From: Actinomycetota bacterium
GTDB taxonomy: Bacteria > Actinomycetota > Thermoleophilia > RBG-16-64-13
DNA: 64,000 bases
Direction of reading: 5' to 3'
Assembly: GCA_012523095.1 (NCBI GenBank)
Contig: JAAYJE010000114.1
Span: 1 to 64,000 of the forward strand
Shown in pieces: positions 53,361 to 62,573 of this stretch; within the stretch, counting starts at the first letter, position 1; each line of letters opens with the position of its first letter. Made by a program: the position numbers and the translations under genes. Under the pieces are notes generated by a model. The model saw only the letters and a list, made by a program, of their open reading frames with translations, was not told where the DNA came from and did no database searches.

Positions 53361-54761
53361 ATGGTGGGCAGCGGACTGTATCTCGATTGTTTCAAAGCGT
53401 ACGACGTGAGGGGCCGCGTCCCCGACCAACTGAATTCGACTCTGGCCGAACTGATCGGTCGCGCCTACGCCGAGCTGATCCGACCTCGCAAGGTGGCCGT
53501 GGGCCATGACATCCGTCTGACGAGCCCGGAGTTGTCTGAGGCGCTGTGCCGCGGTCTGGTCAACTCGGGCGTGGACGTGGTGGACGTCGGCCTGGTGGGC
53601 ACCGAAGAGGTCTACTTCGCGGTCTTCTCTCTCGGTCTGGACGGGGGGGTGATGGTTACTGCCAGTCACAACCCTCGCGACTACAACGGGATGAAGTTCA
53701 CCCGCGACGAGGCTCGGCCTATCAGCGCTGATACTGGGCTCATCAGCATGGAAGAGATCGTTCACAAGTTGTTGGGATCGGCTGAGGACGCCGGTGGGAA
53801 GTCGCCCGGGAGTGCTCAAGCGGCTTCAAAAGGCTGCATCACGAGTGTGAACACCCGCGGGGACTATGTGGCTCACCTGCTCACGTATGTCGACACTGCG
53901 AAGCTGCATCCGCTCAAGGTGGTGATCAACGCGGGCAACGGGGGAGCGGGTCCCGTCATAGATATGCTGGAACCTTGTCTGCCTTTCGAGTTCGTGAAGA
54001 TCAACCACGAGCCGGATGGGTCGTTCCCTAACGGGGTACCCAATCCGATGTTGCTTGAGAACCGAGCGATAACGGCCGAGGCGGTGGTTGCTGAAAGAGC
54101 CGATCTAGGTATCGCCTGGGACGGGGATTTCGACCGTTGCTTCTTCTTTGACGAGCGGGGCTGCTTCGTGGAAGGCTACTACCTGGTGGGATTGTTGGCT
54201 GAAAGGGCGCTCAGGAGACATCCCGGGGCGTCCATAGTCCACGACCCCCGACTGATGTGGAACACTGAGGAGCTGGTGAAAGCCGCCGGTGGACGGGCCG
54301 TCGTCTCCAAGAGCGGCCACGCCTTCATCAAGGAGAAGATGCGGGAGGTCGACGGCGCATACGGAGGGGAGATGTCGGCTCACCACTACTTCAGGGAGTT
54401 CTCCTACGCCGACAGCGGGATGATCCCCTGGCTGCAGGTTGTGGAAGCCTTGAGTGAGCATGGGCGACCGTTCTCGGAAATGGTGCAAGAACGGATCGCT
54501 CTCTATCCGGTCAGCGGGGAGATCAACCTCACCCTAGACGACCCCACGCGTGCGCTGGCCGTCATCAAGGAGACATACGGGCCGGGCTCACTCAAAGTGG
54601 ACGATCTCGACGGGCTCAGCATCGAGTTCCCGGAATGGCGCTTCAACGTGCGCATGTCGAACACGGAGCCTGTGGTGCGAGTGAACATCGAGACCCGCGG
54701 CGACAAGGGTCTTCTGGAGCGGAAGACGCGGGAGGTGTTGGGGACCTTGGAGCGCGCCTGA
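53361..54761 (+). CDS. manB: Phosphomannomutase/phosphoglucomutase
   Basis: This alpha-D-phosphohexomutase interconverts mannose 6- and 1-phosphate (or the glucose pair) for sugar-nucleotide synthesis. The phosphoserine loop TASHNPRDYNGMKF has Ser102. The magnesium site is DGDFDRCFFFDE near residue 254, the sugar-binding loop GEMSAHHYF near 337 and the phosphate-binding RMSNTEPVVRVN near 430. ATG at 53361 follows GGGAGG by six bases; the length is 466. The one-base overlap with nadE puts it in a manB-nadE-metX-metW transcript. Specificity for mannose over glucose is inferred from similarity. Confidence 0.9.
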   Translation: MVGSGLYLDCFKAYDVRGRVPDQLNSTLAELIGRAYAELIRPRKVAVGHDIRLTSPELSEALCRGLVNSGVDVVDVGLVGTEEVYFAVFSLGLDGGVMVTASHNPRDYNGMKFTRDEARPISADTGLISMEEIVHKLLGSAEDAGGKSPGSAQAASKGCITSVNTRGDYVAHLLTYVDTAKLHPLKVVINAGNGGAGPVIDMLEPCLPFEFVKINHEPDGSFPNGVPNPMLLENRAITAEAVVAERADLGIAWDGDFDRCFFFDERGCFVEGYYLVGLLAERALRRHPGASIVHDPRLMWNTEELVKAAGGRAVVSKSGHAFIKEKMREVDGAYGGEMSAHHYFREFSYADSGMIPWLQVVEALSEHGRPFSEMVQERIALYPVSGEINLTLDDPTRALAVIKETYGPGSLKVDDLDGLSIEFPEWRFNVRMSNTEPVVRVNIETRGDKGLLERKTREVLGTLERA

Positions 54762-56545
54762 TGAGGATTGCGCTGGCCCAGATCAATCCTACCGTTGGTG
54801 ACCTGCGGGGGAACGCTGAGATCATCACAAGGAGGGCCAAGGAGGCAGCCGCGGCAGGGGCGGCGGTCGTCGCCTTCCCCGAGCTCGCCATCTGTGGTTA
54901 CCCACCCGAGGATCTCCTCCTGAAGGAACACTTCCTGCGCGGGTGCCGGGAAGCGCTGCTGGAAGCGGCCGCTGCCTGTTCGGATATCGTGATGTTCGTG
55001 GGCGTGCCTTTGCAGGAGAATGGGGCGGTCTACAATGCCGCGGCCGTGCTGGCCGGGGGGAGGGCGGTCGGATGGTATAGGAAGATCTGGCTACCCAACT
55101 ACGGGGTGTTCGACGAGAAACGCTGTTTTGTGCCGGGCGACCGTGTGGTGGTGGCGCGACTCGGAGGTGTCCGTCTAGGTCTGACCATCAGCGAGGACAT
55201 ATGGGAGGAGGACGGTCCCGGCGTCGCCGCCGCCGAGGCGGCGGCGACGGTGGTGATGAATCTCTCGATGTCGCCCTACCACGTCGGCAAGGGTCGTGAA
55301 CGGGAAGCTGTGCTGGCGGCAAGGGCTCGTACCGCTCGGGCCTTCGTTTGCCATGTCAACGGCGTTGGCGGGCAGGACGAGTTGGTGTTCGACGGCCGGA
55401 GCCTCGTGTTCGGACCAGAAGGAGACCTGGTGGCGAGGGCGCGTCAATTCGCGGAGGAGCTTCTCGTGGTGGATATCGACCCGTCAAGGGTGCAGGTCGC
55501 CCGCGGATCGGCCCCGGCGCGACGAGAGGGTTCCGGCATCGTAGACACCTCAGCTTCGGTCGGGACGATGTCGTGGGCCATAGAGCTCATCGACATCGAG
55601 ACAGACTCCGCCACGGCGTTGGCGGCGGCCGGCATCGACTCGTCGACCGCGCAGCCGGCTGGCGCGCGTGCGACCCATATTGCTGAACCGCTTGAACCTG
55701 AAGCGGAGGTCTACGAGGCGTTACGCTTGGGAGTGCGCGACTATTGCACGAAGAACGGCTTCAAGACGGTGGTCATGGGTATCAGCGGGGGCATCGACTC
55801 CGCGCTCGCGGCCTGTGTCGCCGCCGACGCCCTGGGGAGTGACAAGGTGAACACTATCTCCATGCCTTCGCGCTACTCAAGCGCAGAAACCATCGAAGAC
55901 GGCCGTGAGACCGCCGTGCGCTTGGGGGTCCGATATCACGAGATACCTATCGAAGAGATATACACATCGTACCTGGAGAGTCTGGCCCCATATCTTCGTG
56001 AGGGGACTCCCGGGGTGACGGAGCAGAACCTCCAGGCGCGGATCCGCGGTAACCTCCTGATGGCATTGTCGAACGAGTTCGGCTGGCTGGTATTGACCGC
56101 GGGCAACAAGAGCGAGACGGCAGTGGGTTACACGACCCTGTACGGCGACATGGCCGGTGGTTTTGCCGTGCTCAAAGACGTTCCGAAGACGCTCATCTAT
56201 AAGTTGGCGAGCTACCGCAACTCGCTGGGCCCGGGAGTCGGTCCCATCCCCGAGTCTACCATCGAGCGCGCGCCGTCGGCCGAGTTGGCCCCAGACCAGA
56301 AGGACCAGGACACCCTCCCGCCCTACGATGTGCTCGACCGCATCATCGAAGCCTACGTAGTGGCGGATGCCGGCGTGGAGGAGGTAGTGGAGCAGGGGTT
56401 CGACGAGGCGCTGGTGCGACGGGTGGCGTGTATGATCGACTGCAACGAGTACAAACGACGTCAGAGTGCGCCGGGCGTACGTATCACGCCCAAAGCGTTC
56501 GGCAAAGACCGGCGGCTTCCGATCACCAACCGCTACAGAGGATGA
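54761..56545 (+). CDS. nadE: NAD+ synthetase with nitrilase-type N-terminal domain (catalytic Cys replaced by Ser)
   Basis: The 594-residue protein joins an N-terminal nitrilase-type glutaminase domain to a C-terminal NAD synthetase domain. The synthetase P-loop is [18 protein letters not shown] from Ser342, and [22 protein letters not shown] follows. In the glutaminase domain, Glu41 ([15 protein letters not shown]) and Lys108 ([14 protein letters not shown]) are in place, but the nucleophile position reads I-S-E-D-I-W with Ser144 where the family has I-C-E-D-x-W. The enzyme may depend on free ammonia. The ATG overlaps manB by one base, and ATGA links it to metX. Confidence 0.93.
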   Translation: MRIALAQINPTVGDLRGNAEIITRRAKEAAAAGAAVVAFPELAICGYPPEDLLLKEHFLRGCREALLEAAAACSDIVMFVGVPLQENGAVYNAAAVLAGGRAVGWYRKIWLPNYGVFDEKRCFVPGDRVVVARLGGVRLGLTISEDIWEEDGPGVAAAEAAATVVMNLSMSPYHVGKGREREAVLAARARTARAFVCHVNGVGGQDELVFDGRSLVFGPEGDLVARARQFAEELLVVDIDPSRVQVARGSAPARREGSGIVDTSASVGTMSWAIELIDIETDSATALAAAGIDSSTAQPAGARATHIAEPLEPEAEVYEALRLGVRDYCTKNGFKTVVMGISGGIDSALAACVAADALGSDKVNTISMPSRYSSAETIEDGRETAVRLGVRYHEIPIEEIYTSYLESLAPYLREGTPGVTEQNLQARIRGNLLMALSNEFGWLVLTAGNKSETAVGYTTLYGDMAGGFAVLKDVPKTLIYKLASYRNSLGPGVGPIPESTIERAPSAELAPDQKDQDTLPPYDVLDRIIEAYVVADAGVEEVVEQGFDEALVRRVACMIDCNEYKRRQSAPGVRITPKAFGKDRRLPITNRYRG

Positions 56546-57711
56546 GCGACTACCTGATCAGCGAGAAGAGTCTCGGAGCCTCCGTGGGGGAGGTCGCCCC
56601 GCAGTCGGTGGAATTCGAATCGCTGCCTCTCGACTCGGGGCAGACGCTCGCGCCCGTCACCATCGCGTACGAGACTTACGGCAGTCTGAACGAGGACCGG
56701 TCGAACGCCGTCCTCATCTGCCATGCGCTGTCGGGTGACGCGCACGCGGCCGGTTACCACGCCGGGGATGATCGGCCAGGTTGGTGGGAGACCATGATAG
56801 GACCACGCAAGGGGTTCGATACGGAGCGGTTCTTCGTGATCTGCTCCAACGTCATCGGCGGCTGCAAAGGCAGCACGGGACCGATCAGTATCAACCCTGC
56901 AACGGGCAGGGAATACGGGTTGGACTTCCCTGTTGTGACGGTGGGGGATATGGTGCGGGCTCAGAAGCTCCTAGTGGAACATCTTGGGATCTCCCGCCTT
57001 CTCTCAGTCTCTGGAGGTTCCATGGGAGGTATGCAGGCCCTCCAGTGGGCGGTCTCGTATCCGGAGGCGGTGGCGTCGTGCATACCTATCGCGGCTACTC
57101 AGAAGCATTCGCCCATGCAGATAGCCTTCAACGAGGTGGGCCGGCTGGCTATCATGAGCGATCCTAACTGGAACAACGGCGACTACTACCGGGGCGACCC
57201 GCCGGATGGCGGGCTGGCTGTGGCGCGCATGATCGGGCACATCACGTACCTATCCGACGAGTCCATGCATGAGAAGTTCGGCCGCCGTCTGCGCGACAAG
57301 AGCTCCCTTGGCTACGACTTCACCATGGATTTCGAAGTGGAGAGTTATCTCCGCCACCAAGGAGAGGTCTTCACGCGCCGTTTCGACGCCAATACGTACC
57401 TGTACGTGACGAAGGCTCTTGACTATTTCGATCTCTCCGCCGGCCACGGAGTGCTCGAGGAGGTATTCCGCGACCTACCGCAGGATATGAGGTTCCTGGT
57501 GATCGCGTTCAGCAGCGACTGGCTGTATCCGCCCTATCAGTCGAAGGAGTTGGTGAGGGCGCTGAAAGGGAACGGCATTGATTGTTCCTACCTGGAGATG
57601 AGCTCCTCCTTCGGCCACGATGCCTTCCTCCTGGAGAACAGCGACCTTACTAGGATGGTCTGGCACTTCCTCGAGGCGACGGCGCATCGCATAGGGCTGC
57701 GTTTTGACTAG
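56542..57711 (+). CDS. metX: Homoserine O-acetyltransferase
   Basis: This alpha/beta-hydrolase-fold enzyme activates homoserine for methionine synthesis. The nucleophile elbow is [13 protein letters not shown] with Ser160; the acid and base are in SSDWLYPP and GHDAFLLE. The opening [13 protein letters not shown] and [11 protein letters not shown] are standard. Whether it uses acetyl- or succinyl-CoA cannot be settled by eye. The ATG at 56542 overlaps the nadE stop, giving 389 residues. metW follows closely. Confidence 0.95.
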   Translation: MSDYLISEKSLGASVGEVAPQSVEFESLPLDSGQTLAPVTIAYETYGSLNEDRSNAVLICHALSGDAHAAGYHAGDDRPGWWETMIGPRKGFDTERFFVICSNVIGGCKGSTGPISINPATGREYGLDFPVVTVGDMVRAQKLLVEHLGISRLLSVSGGSMGGMQALQWAVSYPEAVASCIPIAATQKHSPMQIAFNEVGRLAIMSDPNWNNGDYYRGDPPDGGLAVARMIGHITYLSDESMHEKFGRRLRDKSSLGYDFTMDFEVESYLRHQGEVFTRRFDANTYLYVTKALDYFDLSAGHGVLEEVFRDLPQDMRFLVIAFSSDWLYPPYQSKELVRALKGNGIDCSYLEMSSSFGHDAFLLENSDLTRMVWHFLEATAHRIGLRFD

Positions 57712-57739
57712 GGGGCCGGAAAGCGCAGAGGGACGTGTG

Positions 57740-58366
57740 ATGCCTGAGTCCGAGGAGATCGAGGACCGCCGCAGGCGCGACTACGATTTCATCGTAGAGA
57801 CGGTCGCACGCGGCGCTAGGGTGCTCGACCTGGGCTGTGGCGCAGGGGCCCTGCTCAAGATGCTGGTGGACCGGCGAGAAGTGCGGGGGACGGGCATCGA
57901 GATCGTGGAGGATCGCGTATACGCAGCGGTGGAGAAAGAGCTCACCGTGCACCACGGCGACTTCTATGAGGGGCTGGGTTACTATCCCGACCAGAGCTTC
58001 GACTATGTGATATTGAGTCAGACCCTACAACAGGCACACGATACGGTCGCGGTGCTGACCGAGGCGCTGCGGGTGGGTCAATTCGTGGTGGCCAGCTTCC
58101 CCAACTTCGCCCACTGGAAGCCACGCCTCCATCTGCTCTTCTACGGACGTGCGCCTGTGACCAGGACTTTGCCATACCAGTGGTACGACACCCCTAACGT
58201 GCACTCGCTCAGCATCAGAGACTTCCGCATCTTCGCGCGGGAGCAGGGGATTCGTATCGTTCGCCATTTCTATCTGAACAAGAGGGGGAGGGTAAGGTTC
58301 TGGCCCAACCTGCGGGCCGGATACGGTGTATTCGTACTTGAGAGGGCGCCCGCCGCCGATGTATGA
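57740..58366 (+). CDS. metW: Methionine biosynthesis protein MetW
   Basis: MetW is a methyltransferase-fold partner of MetX. The SAM-binding motif is RVLDLGCGAGALLKML near residue 28. The MetW hallmarks are VILSQTLQQAHDT, FPNFAHWKPRLHLLFYGRAPVT (in pieces near 121-142) and LPYQWYDTPNVHSLSIRDF. I chose the ATG at 57740 after GAGGGA; a TTG at 57704 inside the end of metX is in frame. The length is 208. The metX-metW pair is a common arrangement. Confidence 0.94.
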   Translation: MPESEEIEDRRRRDYDFIVETVARGARVLDLGCGAGALLKMLVDRREVRGTGIEIVEDRVYAAVEKELTVHHGDFYEGLGYYPDQSFDYVILSQTLQQAHDTVAVLTEALRVGQFVVASFPNFAHWKPRLHLLFYGRAPVTRTLPYQWYDTPNVHSLSIRDFRIFAREQGIRIVRHFYLNKRGRVRFWPNLRAGYGVFVLERAPAADV

Positions 58367-58429
58367 GGGCAGGATCCATCGGTGTCGAAGCAGCGCCGGG
58401 TTCTTGCAGGCGCCGGCATGCAGTTGAGG

Positions 58430-58435
58430 TAGAAT
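58430..58435 (+). promoter_or_regulatory. -10 element for the CAT-anticodon tRNA
   Basis: TAGAAT ends 12 bases before the mature tRNA. TTGCAG at 58404-58409 is 20 bases upstream, a long spacer for a -35. Confidence 0.5.
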
Positions 58436-58447
58436 GAGCGTCGTTCC

Positions 58448-58521
58448 GGGCCCATAGCTCAGTTGGTTAGAGCAGCCGACTCATAATCGGCCGGTCGCAG
58501 GTTCGAGTCCTGCTGGGCCCA
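58448..58521 (+). tRNA. tRNA with CAT anticodon, probably tRNA-Ile2 (lysidine-modified)
   Basis: The acceptor GGGCCCA pairs with TGGGCCC, the anticodon arm is GCCGA-CTCATAA-TCGGC and the discriminator is A. CCA is not encoded. The D-arm AGCTCAGTTGGTTAGAGCAG, the variable loop CCGGTCG and the T-arm GCAGG-TTCGAGT-CCTGC closely follow the minor isoleucine tRNA of Bacillus, so I favour Ile2 over elongator Met. It is not the initiator, since position 1 pairs with position 72. Confidence 0.8.
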
Positions 58522-58575
58522 CTCCAGGCGGCGTCGATCCGCGCGACTTGTAGGCGCGTCACCATGCCTATGAGA

Positions 58576-58581
58576 TAGAAT
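58576..58581 (+). promoter_or_regulatory. Possible -10 for the Nif3-RNase HI gene
   Basis: TAGAAT, 38 bases before the GTG. No -35 at normal spacing. Confidence 0.35.
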
Positions 58582-58618
58582 CGCGGCATCCCATCTGCGC
58601 CGACCGAAGGGAGCGACA

Positions 58619-60184
58619 GTGCTTGTAGCGGACCTGCAGCGTCTGATCGAGCAGAAGGCGCCCGCCGTCTTGATCCAGCCCGGTGACAACACGGGGCTTC
58701 TGGTTGGAGACGAACGCTCTGAGGTGAGCCGGATATTGGCGGCTCTGGAGCTGACGGGGCCCGTTCTCGAAGAGGCCGTGAGCGGGGCGTACGACACCGT
58801 CCTCACTCATCATCCTTTCTTGTTCGCGCCGGTTCGTTCTCTGGTGGAGTCACGCGGGAGAGAGGCGTTGCTCAGACGGATCGTGGCGGAGCGAATGACG
58901 TTGATCTCTTGTCACACCAACCTCGACTCTGCGGCGGGAGGCTTGGCGGATATCGCCGGAGAGGCGTTGGGACTGCAGGCGATGGCGCCTCTGGAACCGG
59001 CGTCTGCCGGATGGCTCAAGCTGGTAGGGTTCATCCCGAGGGAGGCTGTGGAGGCGGTCGCGGCGGCGGTGTTCGCCGTGGGGGCCGGAGGTATCGGCAC
59101 CTACCGGGATTGTGCTTTCGCGGCTGAGGGTGTCGGATGGTTCACGCCCGGGCCCGGCAGCAACCCGACGGTTGGTATCGAGTCACGTCCCGAGCGGACC
59201 CCCGAAGTGCGCTGGGAGACGGTGGTTCCTCGGAACCGTCTGGCGGCGGCTGTTCGAGCGTTCGTAACGGCTCATCCGTACGAAGAGCCCGCCTTCGACG
59301 TGTACCCGGTGGAGGACGTTCTGCCGCGGCTGGGGCTGGGAAGAGTAGGGGAGGTAGCGACGCCGCTCTCGGTGGAGGCTCTGGCGAGGCTGGCCATGGA
59401 GAGGTTCGAGGTGGGCGGTGTATCGTGGTGCGGTGACGGCGGTCGAATGGTCTCGCGTGTGGCGGTCCTACCTGGAAGTGGCCGCAGTCTGGTGGAAGCC
59501 GCGGCGCAGGTCTGCGATGTGCTGGTGACAGGCGACCTCAGCTACCACGAGGCGGAACGGGCACTGGAGAGAGGGCTGTCCCTGGTCGACGTTCCTCACG
59601 GGGAGTTCGAATGGTGGGCCTTCAAGCGATGGGCTGATGGACTGAGCGCTGATCTGGCCTCAGCCGGAGTGAAGGTGACGATCTCGGAGCGGTGGCGACC
59701 CGCCTGGGAGCGGATCCCCGGAGGAGTTCGTCACGGCGAGGACAAACGGGCGGAGAAGGAGTCCGTGGCCGGGCGCGTGCGGCTGTGGATCGACGGAGGC
59801 TCTCGTGGCAACCCCGGGCCGAGCGCCATCGGGGTCGTGGCAGAAGACGACCAGGGGCGGGAGCTGGACACCGTGAGCAGAGCGATCGGCCGTGCAACGA
59901 ACAACGTCGCGGAATACCGCGCTTTGATCGCCGGCCTCGAGCTCGTCCGCGGGCTGGGCGCAGTCGACGTAGAGGTACGTTCCGACTCCGAACTGCTGGT
60001 GAGACAGATGACGGGCGATTACAAGGTCAAGAACGAAGGTCTGAAACCTCTTCATGCGGAGGCGTGTACCCTGGCGGCAGTGTTCGAGCACTTCTCCATC
60101 GCCCATGTGGAGAGGGAGCTTAACCGCCGCGCCGACGCGCTCGTCAACCGGGCGCTGGACGAACATGAGAGGGCTGGTCTATAA
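58619..60184 (+). CDS. Nif3-like dinuclear metal protein fused to RNase HI
   Basis: The 521-residue product has two parts. Residues 1-370 are a Nif3/YbgI/YqfO-type dinuclear metal protein, with ligands in LTHHPFLF (His64, His65), CHTNLD (His99, Asp103) and GDLSYHEAE, and a CutA-like insert (KLVGFIPREAVEAVAAAVF). Residues 385-521 are a type 1 RNase H with all acidic residues: Asp392 in WIDGGSRGNPGPS, the glutamate of NNVAEYRAL, the aspartate of VRSDSELLVRQM and the aspartate of RRADALVNRAL. The frame is continuous. GTG at 58619 follows AAGGGAG. RNase H should remove RNA from hybrids; the Nif3 activity is not settled. Confidence 0.92.
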   Translation: MLVADLQRLIEQKAPAVLIQPGDNTGLLVGDERSEVSRILAALELTGPVLEEAVSGAYDTVLTHHPFLFAPVRSLVESRGREALLRRIVAERMTLISCHTNLDSAAGGLADIAGEALGLQAMAPLEPASAGWLKLVGFIPREAVEAVAAAVFAVGAGGIGTYRDCAFAAEGVGWFTPGPGSNPTVGIESRPERTPEVRWETVVPRNRLAAAVRAFVTAHPYEEPAFDVYPVEDVLPRLGLGRVGEVATPLSVEALARLAMERFEVGGVSWCGDGGRMVSRVAVLPGSGRSLVEAAAQVCDVLVTGDLSYHEAERALERGLSLVDVPHGEFEWWAFKRWADGLSADLASAGVKVTISERWRPAWERIPGGVRHGEDKRAEKESVAGRVRLWIDGGSRGNPGPSAIGVVAEDDQGRELDTVSRAIGRATNNVAEYRALIAGLELVRGLGAVDVEVRSDSELLVRQMTGDYKVKNEGLKPLHAEACTLAAVFEHFSIAHVERELNRRADALVNRALDEHERAGL

Positions 60185-60185
60185 T
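60156..60185 (+). promoter_or_regulatory. Promoter of the tRNA-Gly/tRNA-Cys pair
   Basis: TGGACG (60156-60161), an 18-base spacer and a perfect TATAAT (60180-60185). It lies within the last codons of the Nif3-RNase HI gene. Confidence 0.55.
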
Positions 60186-60206
60186 CCTTCAGCCGCTAGG
60201 TTCCGG

Positions 60207-60283
60207 GCGGATGTAGCTCAGTTGGCTAGAGCGTCTGCTTGCCATGCAGAAGGTCGAGGGTTCGAATCCCTTCATCCGCTCCA
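60207..60283 (+). tRNA. tRNA-Gly (anticodon GCC)
   Basis: The acceptor GCGGATG pairs with CATCCGC, the anticodon arm TCTGC-TTGCCAT-GCAGA gives GCC and the discriminator is T, as expected for Gly. CCA is encoded (60281-60283). Confidence 0.95.
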
Positions 60284-60302
60284 TTCTTCTGGGGTGCGGC
60301 GG

Positions 60303-60373
60303 GGCGACGTGGCCGAGTGGCTAGGCACGGGTCTGCAAAACCCGCTACACCGGTTCAATTCCGGTCGTCGCCT
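60303..60373 (+). tRNA. tRNA-Cys (anticodon GCA)
   Basis: The acceptor GGCGACG pairs with CGTCGCC, the anticodon arm CGGGT-CTGCAAA-ACCCG gives GCA and the discriminator is T, typical of Cys. CCA is not encoded. It lies 19 bases after tRNA-Gly. Confidence 0.94.
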
Positions 60374-60448
60374 CCTCAGCTCTCGATTCCAGACCTTGTC
60401 GGCTGAGGTCTGCCGTTCGGCGGCAGAGAGACCTGCCGGGCAGAGGTC

Positions 60449-60477
60449 TTGCCACTCGGGGGAGCCGGCTGTATCAT
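60449..60477 (+). promoter_or_regulatory. Promoter of tRNA-Val (and possibly thrS)
   Basis: TTGCCA (60449-60454, five of six matches), a 17-base spacer and TATCAT (60472-60477), 12 bases before tRNA-Val. Confidence 0.65.
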
Positions 60478-60489
60478 GCTCGCCTTGAT

Positions 60490-60561
60490 GGGCGCTTAGC
60501 TCAGGGGGAGAGCGCTTCCTTGACGCGGAAGAGGCCACAGGTTCAAATCCTGTAGCGCCCA
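60490..60561 (+). tRNA. tRNA-Val (anticodon GAC)
   Basis: The acceptor GGGCGCT pairs with AGCGCCC, the anticodon arm CTTCC-TTGACGC-GGAAG gives GAC and the discriminator is A. CCA is not encoded. The thrS start is only 42 bases downstream with no terminator between. Confidence 0.95.
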
Positions 60562-60603
60562 CTCGCTGTATCCCGGTTCGGCACCGCTTCGTTGCGAGGG
60601 TCC

Positions 60604-62511
60604 ATGAAAGTAACACTTCCCGACGGATCAGATCTGACCGTGGCCGATGGGGCGACGGCGGCCGACGTGGCCGCGGGCATAGGACCCCGTCTTGCCAAGG
60701 CTGCGGTGGCTGCAAAGATAGGGGACCGGGTGGTCGATCTCACCACCCCTGTAGGGGAGGGCGACCAGGTCGCCATAATCACCGCCGCTTCTGCCGAAGG
60801 TCTAGATGTCATCCGGCATTCGGCCGCCCACGTTCTGGCCGACGCCGCGACACGGCTCTACCCGGGGACCAAGGTGGCCATCGGTCCTGCCATCAGAGAC
60901 GGCTTCTACTATGACTTCGAGTTCCCCGAACCGGTGGGTGAAGACGACCTCCCCCGCTTCGCGGAGGAGATACACCGGCTGCAGGACGCGAACCTCCCCT
61001 TCGAACGGCGTGAGGTGAGCAAGGAAGAGGCCTTGGAGCTCTTCGCGGACGAACCCTACAAGGTAGAGCTCATCAAAGACCTTCCTGAAGACGCCCTCAT
61101 CACCGTATACCGGCAGGGCGAGTTCTTGGATCTATGCCGCGGGCCTCACGTGCCCCACACGGGGCGCATCGGCGCCGTGGGGCTGCTGACCGTCGCCGGG
61201 GCGTACTGGCGGGGCGATAGCGACAACACCATGCTCACCCGCATCTACGGCACCGTCTTTCCCACCCAGAAGGAACTGATGGAGTACCTGGAACGCGTGG
61301 AGATGGCCAGACAGCGCGATCATCGCAGGCTGGGCCGTGAGCTGGGGCTGTTCAGCTTCCATGACGAAGGTCCAGGGTTCCCATTCTTCCATCCCAAAGG
61401 CATGCGGGTCATCAACGCCCTGCTCGAGTACTGGCGCAAGGAACATGCGGCCGCCGGATATGAGGAGATCCGGACACCCATTATCTTGGAGCGCACTTTG
61501 TGGGAGCACTCCGGACACTGGGATAACTACAAAGACAACATGTACTTCACCAAGATCGATGACGTCGATTTTGCCGTGAAGCCCATGAACTGTCCCGGCG
61601 GCACCCTAGTTTACAAGAGTGAGCAGCACTCGTACCGGGATCTCCCCCTGCGACTGGCCGAACTGGGGCAGGTGCATCGCCACGAGTTGTCCGGCGTGTT
61701 ACACGGCCTGTTCCGAGTCAGGTGTTTCACGCAGGACGACGCCCACATCTTCTGCCTGCCCGAACAGGTGGAGGAAGAGGTTGTCGGCGTCATCGACCTC
61801 ATCCTACGCATGTACCGCACATTCGGTTTCGACAGGGTGCACCTGGAGCTCTCCACGCGTCCGGAGAAATCCATGGGGACCGACGAGATGTGGAACACGG
61901 CGGAGAGCGCTTTGGCCGGCGCTCTGGACCGCGCCGGACTGAATTACACTCTGAACCCGGGCGACGGAGCCTTCTACGGTCCGAAGATCGACTTCCACAT
62001 CGAGGACGTCATGGGCCGCACCTGGCAGTGTGCCACCTGCCAGCTCGACTTCACTATGCCTGAGCGGCTCGATCTGGAGTACGTAGGGGAGGACAACCAG
62101 AAGCACCGTCCCGTGATGTTGCACCGCGTGGTGTACGGGAGCCTTGAGCGTTTCTTGGGCATCCTGATAGAGCACTACGGCGGAGCTTTTCCGGCCTGGT
62201 TGGCGCCCGTGCAGGTGGCGGTGGTGCCCGTGGCAGACCGCCACGCGAAGTACGGCGACGAGGTCGGGACCGCGTTGAAGAAGGCTGGTCTTCGAGTCGA
62301 GGTGGACCTTCGTTCTGAGTCGGTATCGAAGAAGATCCGCGACGGCGAGGTCACCAAGGTGCCGTTCATGCTGGTTGTGGGTGATCGAGAGATAGAGCAG
62401 GGCAGCGTGACGCTCCGCGTCCGTGGCAGTAAAGACATCCGTCCTTTGGAGCTTTCCGCGGCGGTCGCCGAGATCTCGGAGCACTGCCGGGTGCCCGAGG
62501 TACGCTCTTAG
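60604..62511 (+). CDS. thrS: Threonine--tRNA ligase
   Basis: The enzyme charges tRNA-Thr. The N-terminal TGS domain (KVTLPDGSDLTVADGATAAD) is followed by the editing domain with HSAAHVLADA near residue 74, the catalytic core with MNCPGG, the motif 2 region RLAELGQVHRHELSG, and the C-terminal anticodon-binding domain (PVQVAVVPVADRH). At 635 residues it is full length. I chose the ATG at 60604 after GAGGG; a TTG at 60592 is in frame. No T-box leader is present. A terminator follows. Confidence 0.97.
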   Translation: MKVTLPDGSDLTVADGATAADVAAGIGPRLAKAAVAAKIGDRVVDLTTPVGEGDQVAIITAASAEGLDVIRHSAAHVLADAATRLYPGTKVAIGPAIRDGFYYDFEFPEPVGEDDLPRFAEEIHRLQDANLPFERREVSKEEALELFADEPYKVELIKDLPEDALITVYRQGEFLDLCRGPHVPHTGRIGAVGLLTVAGAYWRGDSDNTMLTRIYGTVFPTQKELMEYLERVEMARQRDHRRLGRELGLFSFHDEGPGFPFFHPKGMRVINALLEYWRKEHAAAGYEEIRTPIILERTLWEHSGHWDNYKDNMYFTKIDDVDFAVKPMNCPGGTLVYKSEQHSYRDLPLRLAELGQVHRHELSGVLHGLFRVRCFTQDDAHIFCLPEQVEEEVVGVIDLILRMYRTFGFDRVHLELSTRPEKSMGTDEMWNTAESALAGALDRAGLNYTLNPGDGAFYGPKIDFHIEDVMGRTWQCATCQLDFTMPERLDLEYVGEDNQKHRPVMLHRVVYGSLERFLGILIEHYGGAFPAWLAPVQVAVVPVADRHAKYGDEVGTALKKAGLRVEVDLRSESVSKKIRDGEVTKVPFMLVVGDREIEQGSVTLRVRGSKDIRPLELSAAVAEISEHCRVPEVRS

Positions 62512-62530
62512 ACTTGAGCATGAGGTGGGC

Positions 62531-62557
62531 GCCGACGCTTGAGGTCGGCTTTGTCTT
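62531..62557 (+). terminator. Terminator after thrS
   Basis: A six-base-pair stem GCCGAC/GTCGGC with the loop GCTTGAG, followed by TTTGTCTT. It overlaps the -35 of the infC promoter. Confidence 0.7.
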
Positions 62558-62567
62558 AGGCTATACT
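62539..62567 (+). promoter_or_regulatory. Promoter of the infC-rpmI-rplT operon
   Basis: TTGAGG (62539-62544), an exact 17-base spacer and TATACT (62562-62567). Transcription should start near 62574, giving a leader of about 165 bases. The -35 starts in the loop of the thrS terminator. Confidence 0.7.
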
Positions 62568-62573
62568 CCCTGG

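Noticed and set aside
56442-56541. SAM or other riboswitch before metX
   Set aside because: metX overlaps the nadE stop codon, leaving no non-coding leader.
60562-60603. T-box riboswitch before thrS
   Set aside because: The gap to tRNA-Val is only 42 bases and contains no T-box consensus or specifier stem.
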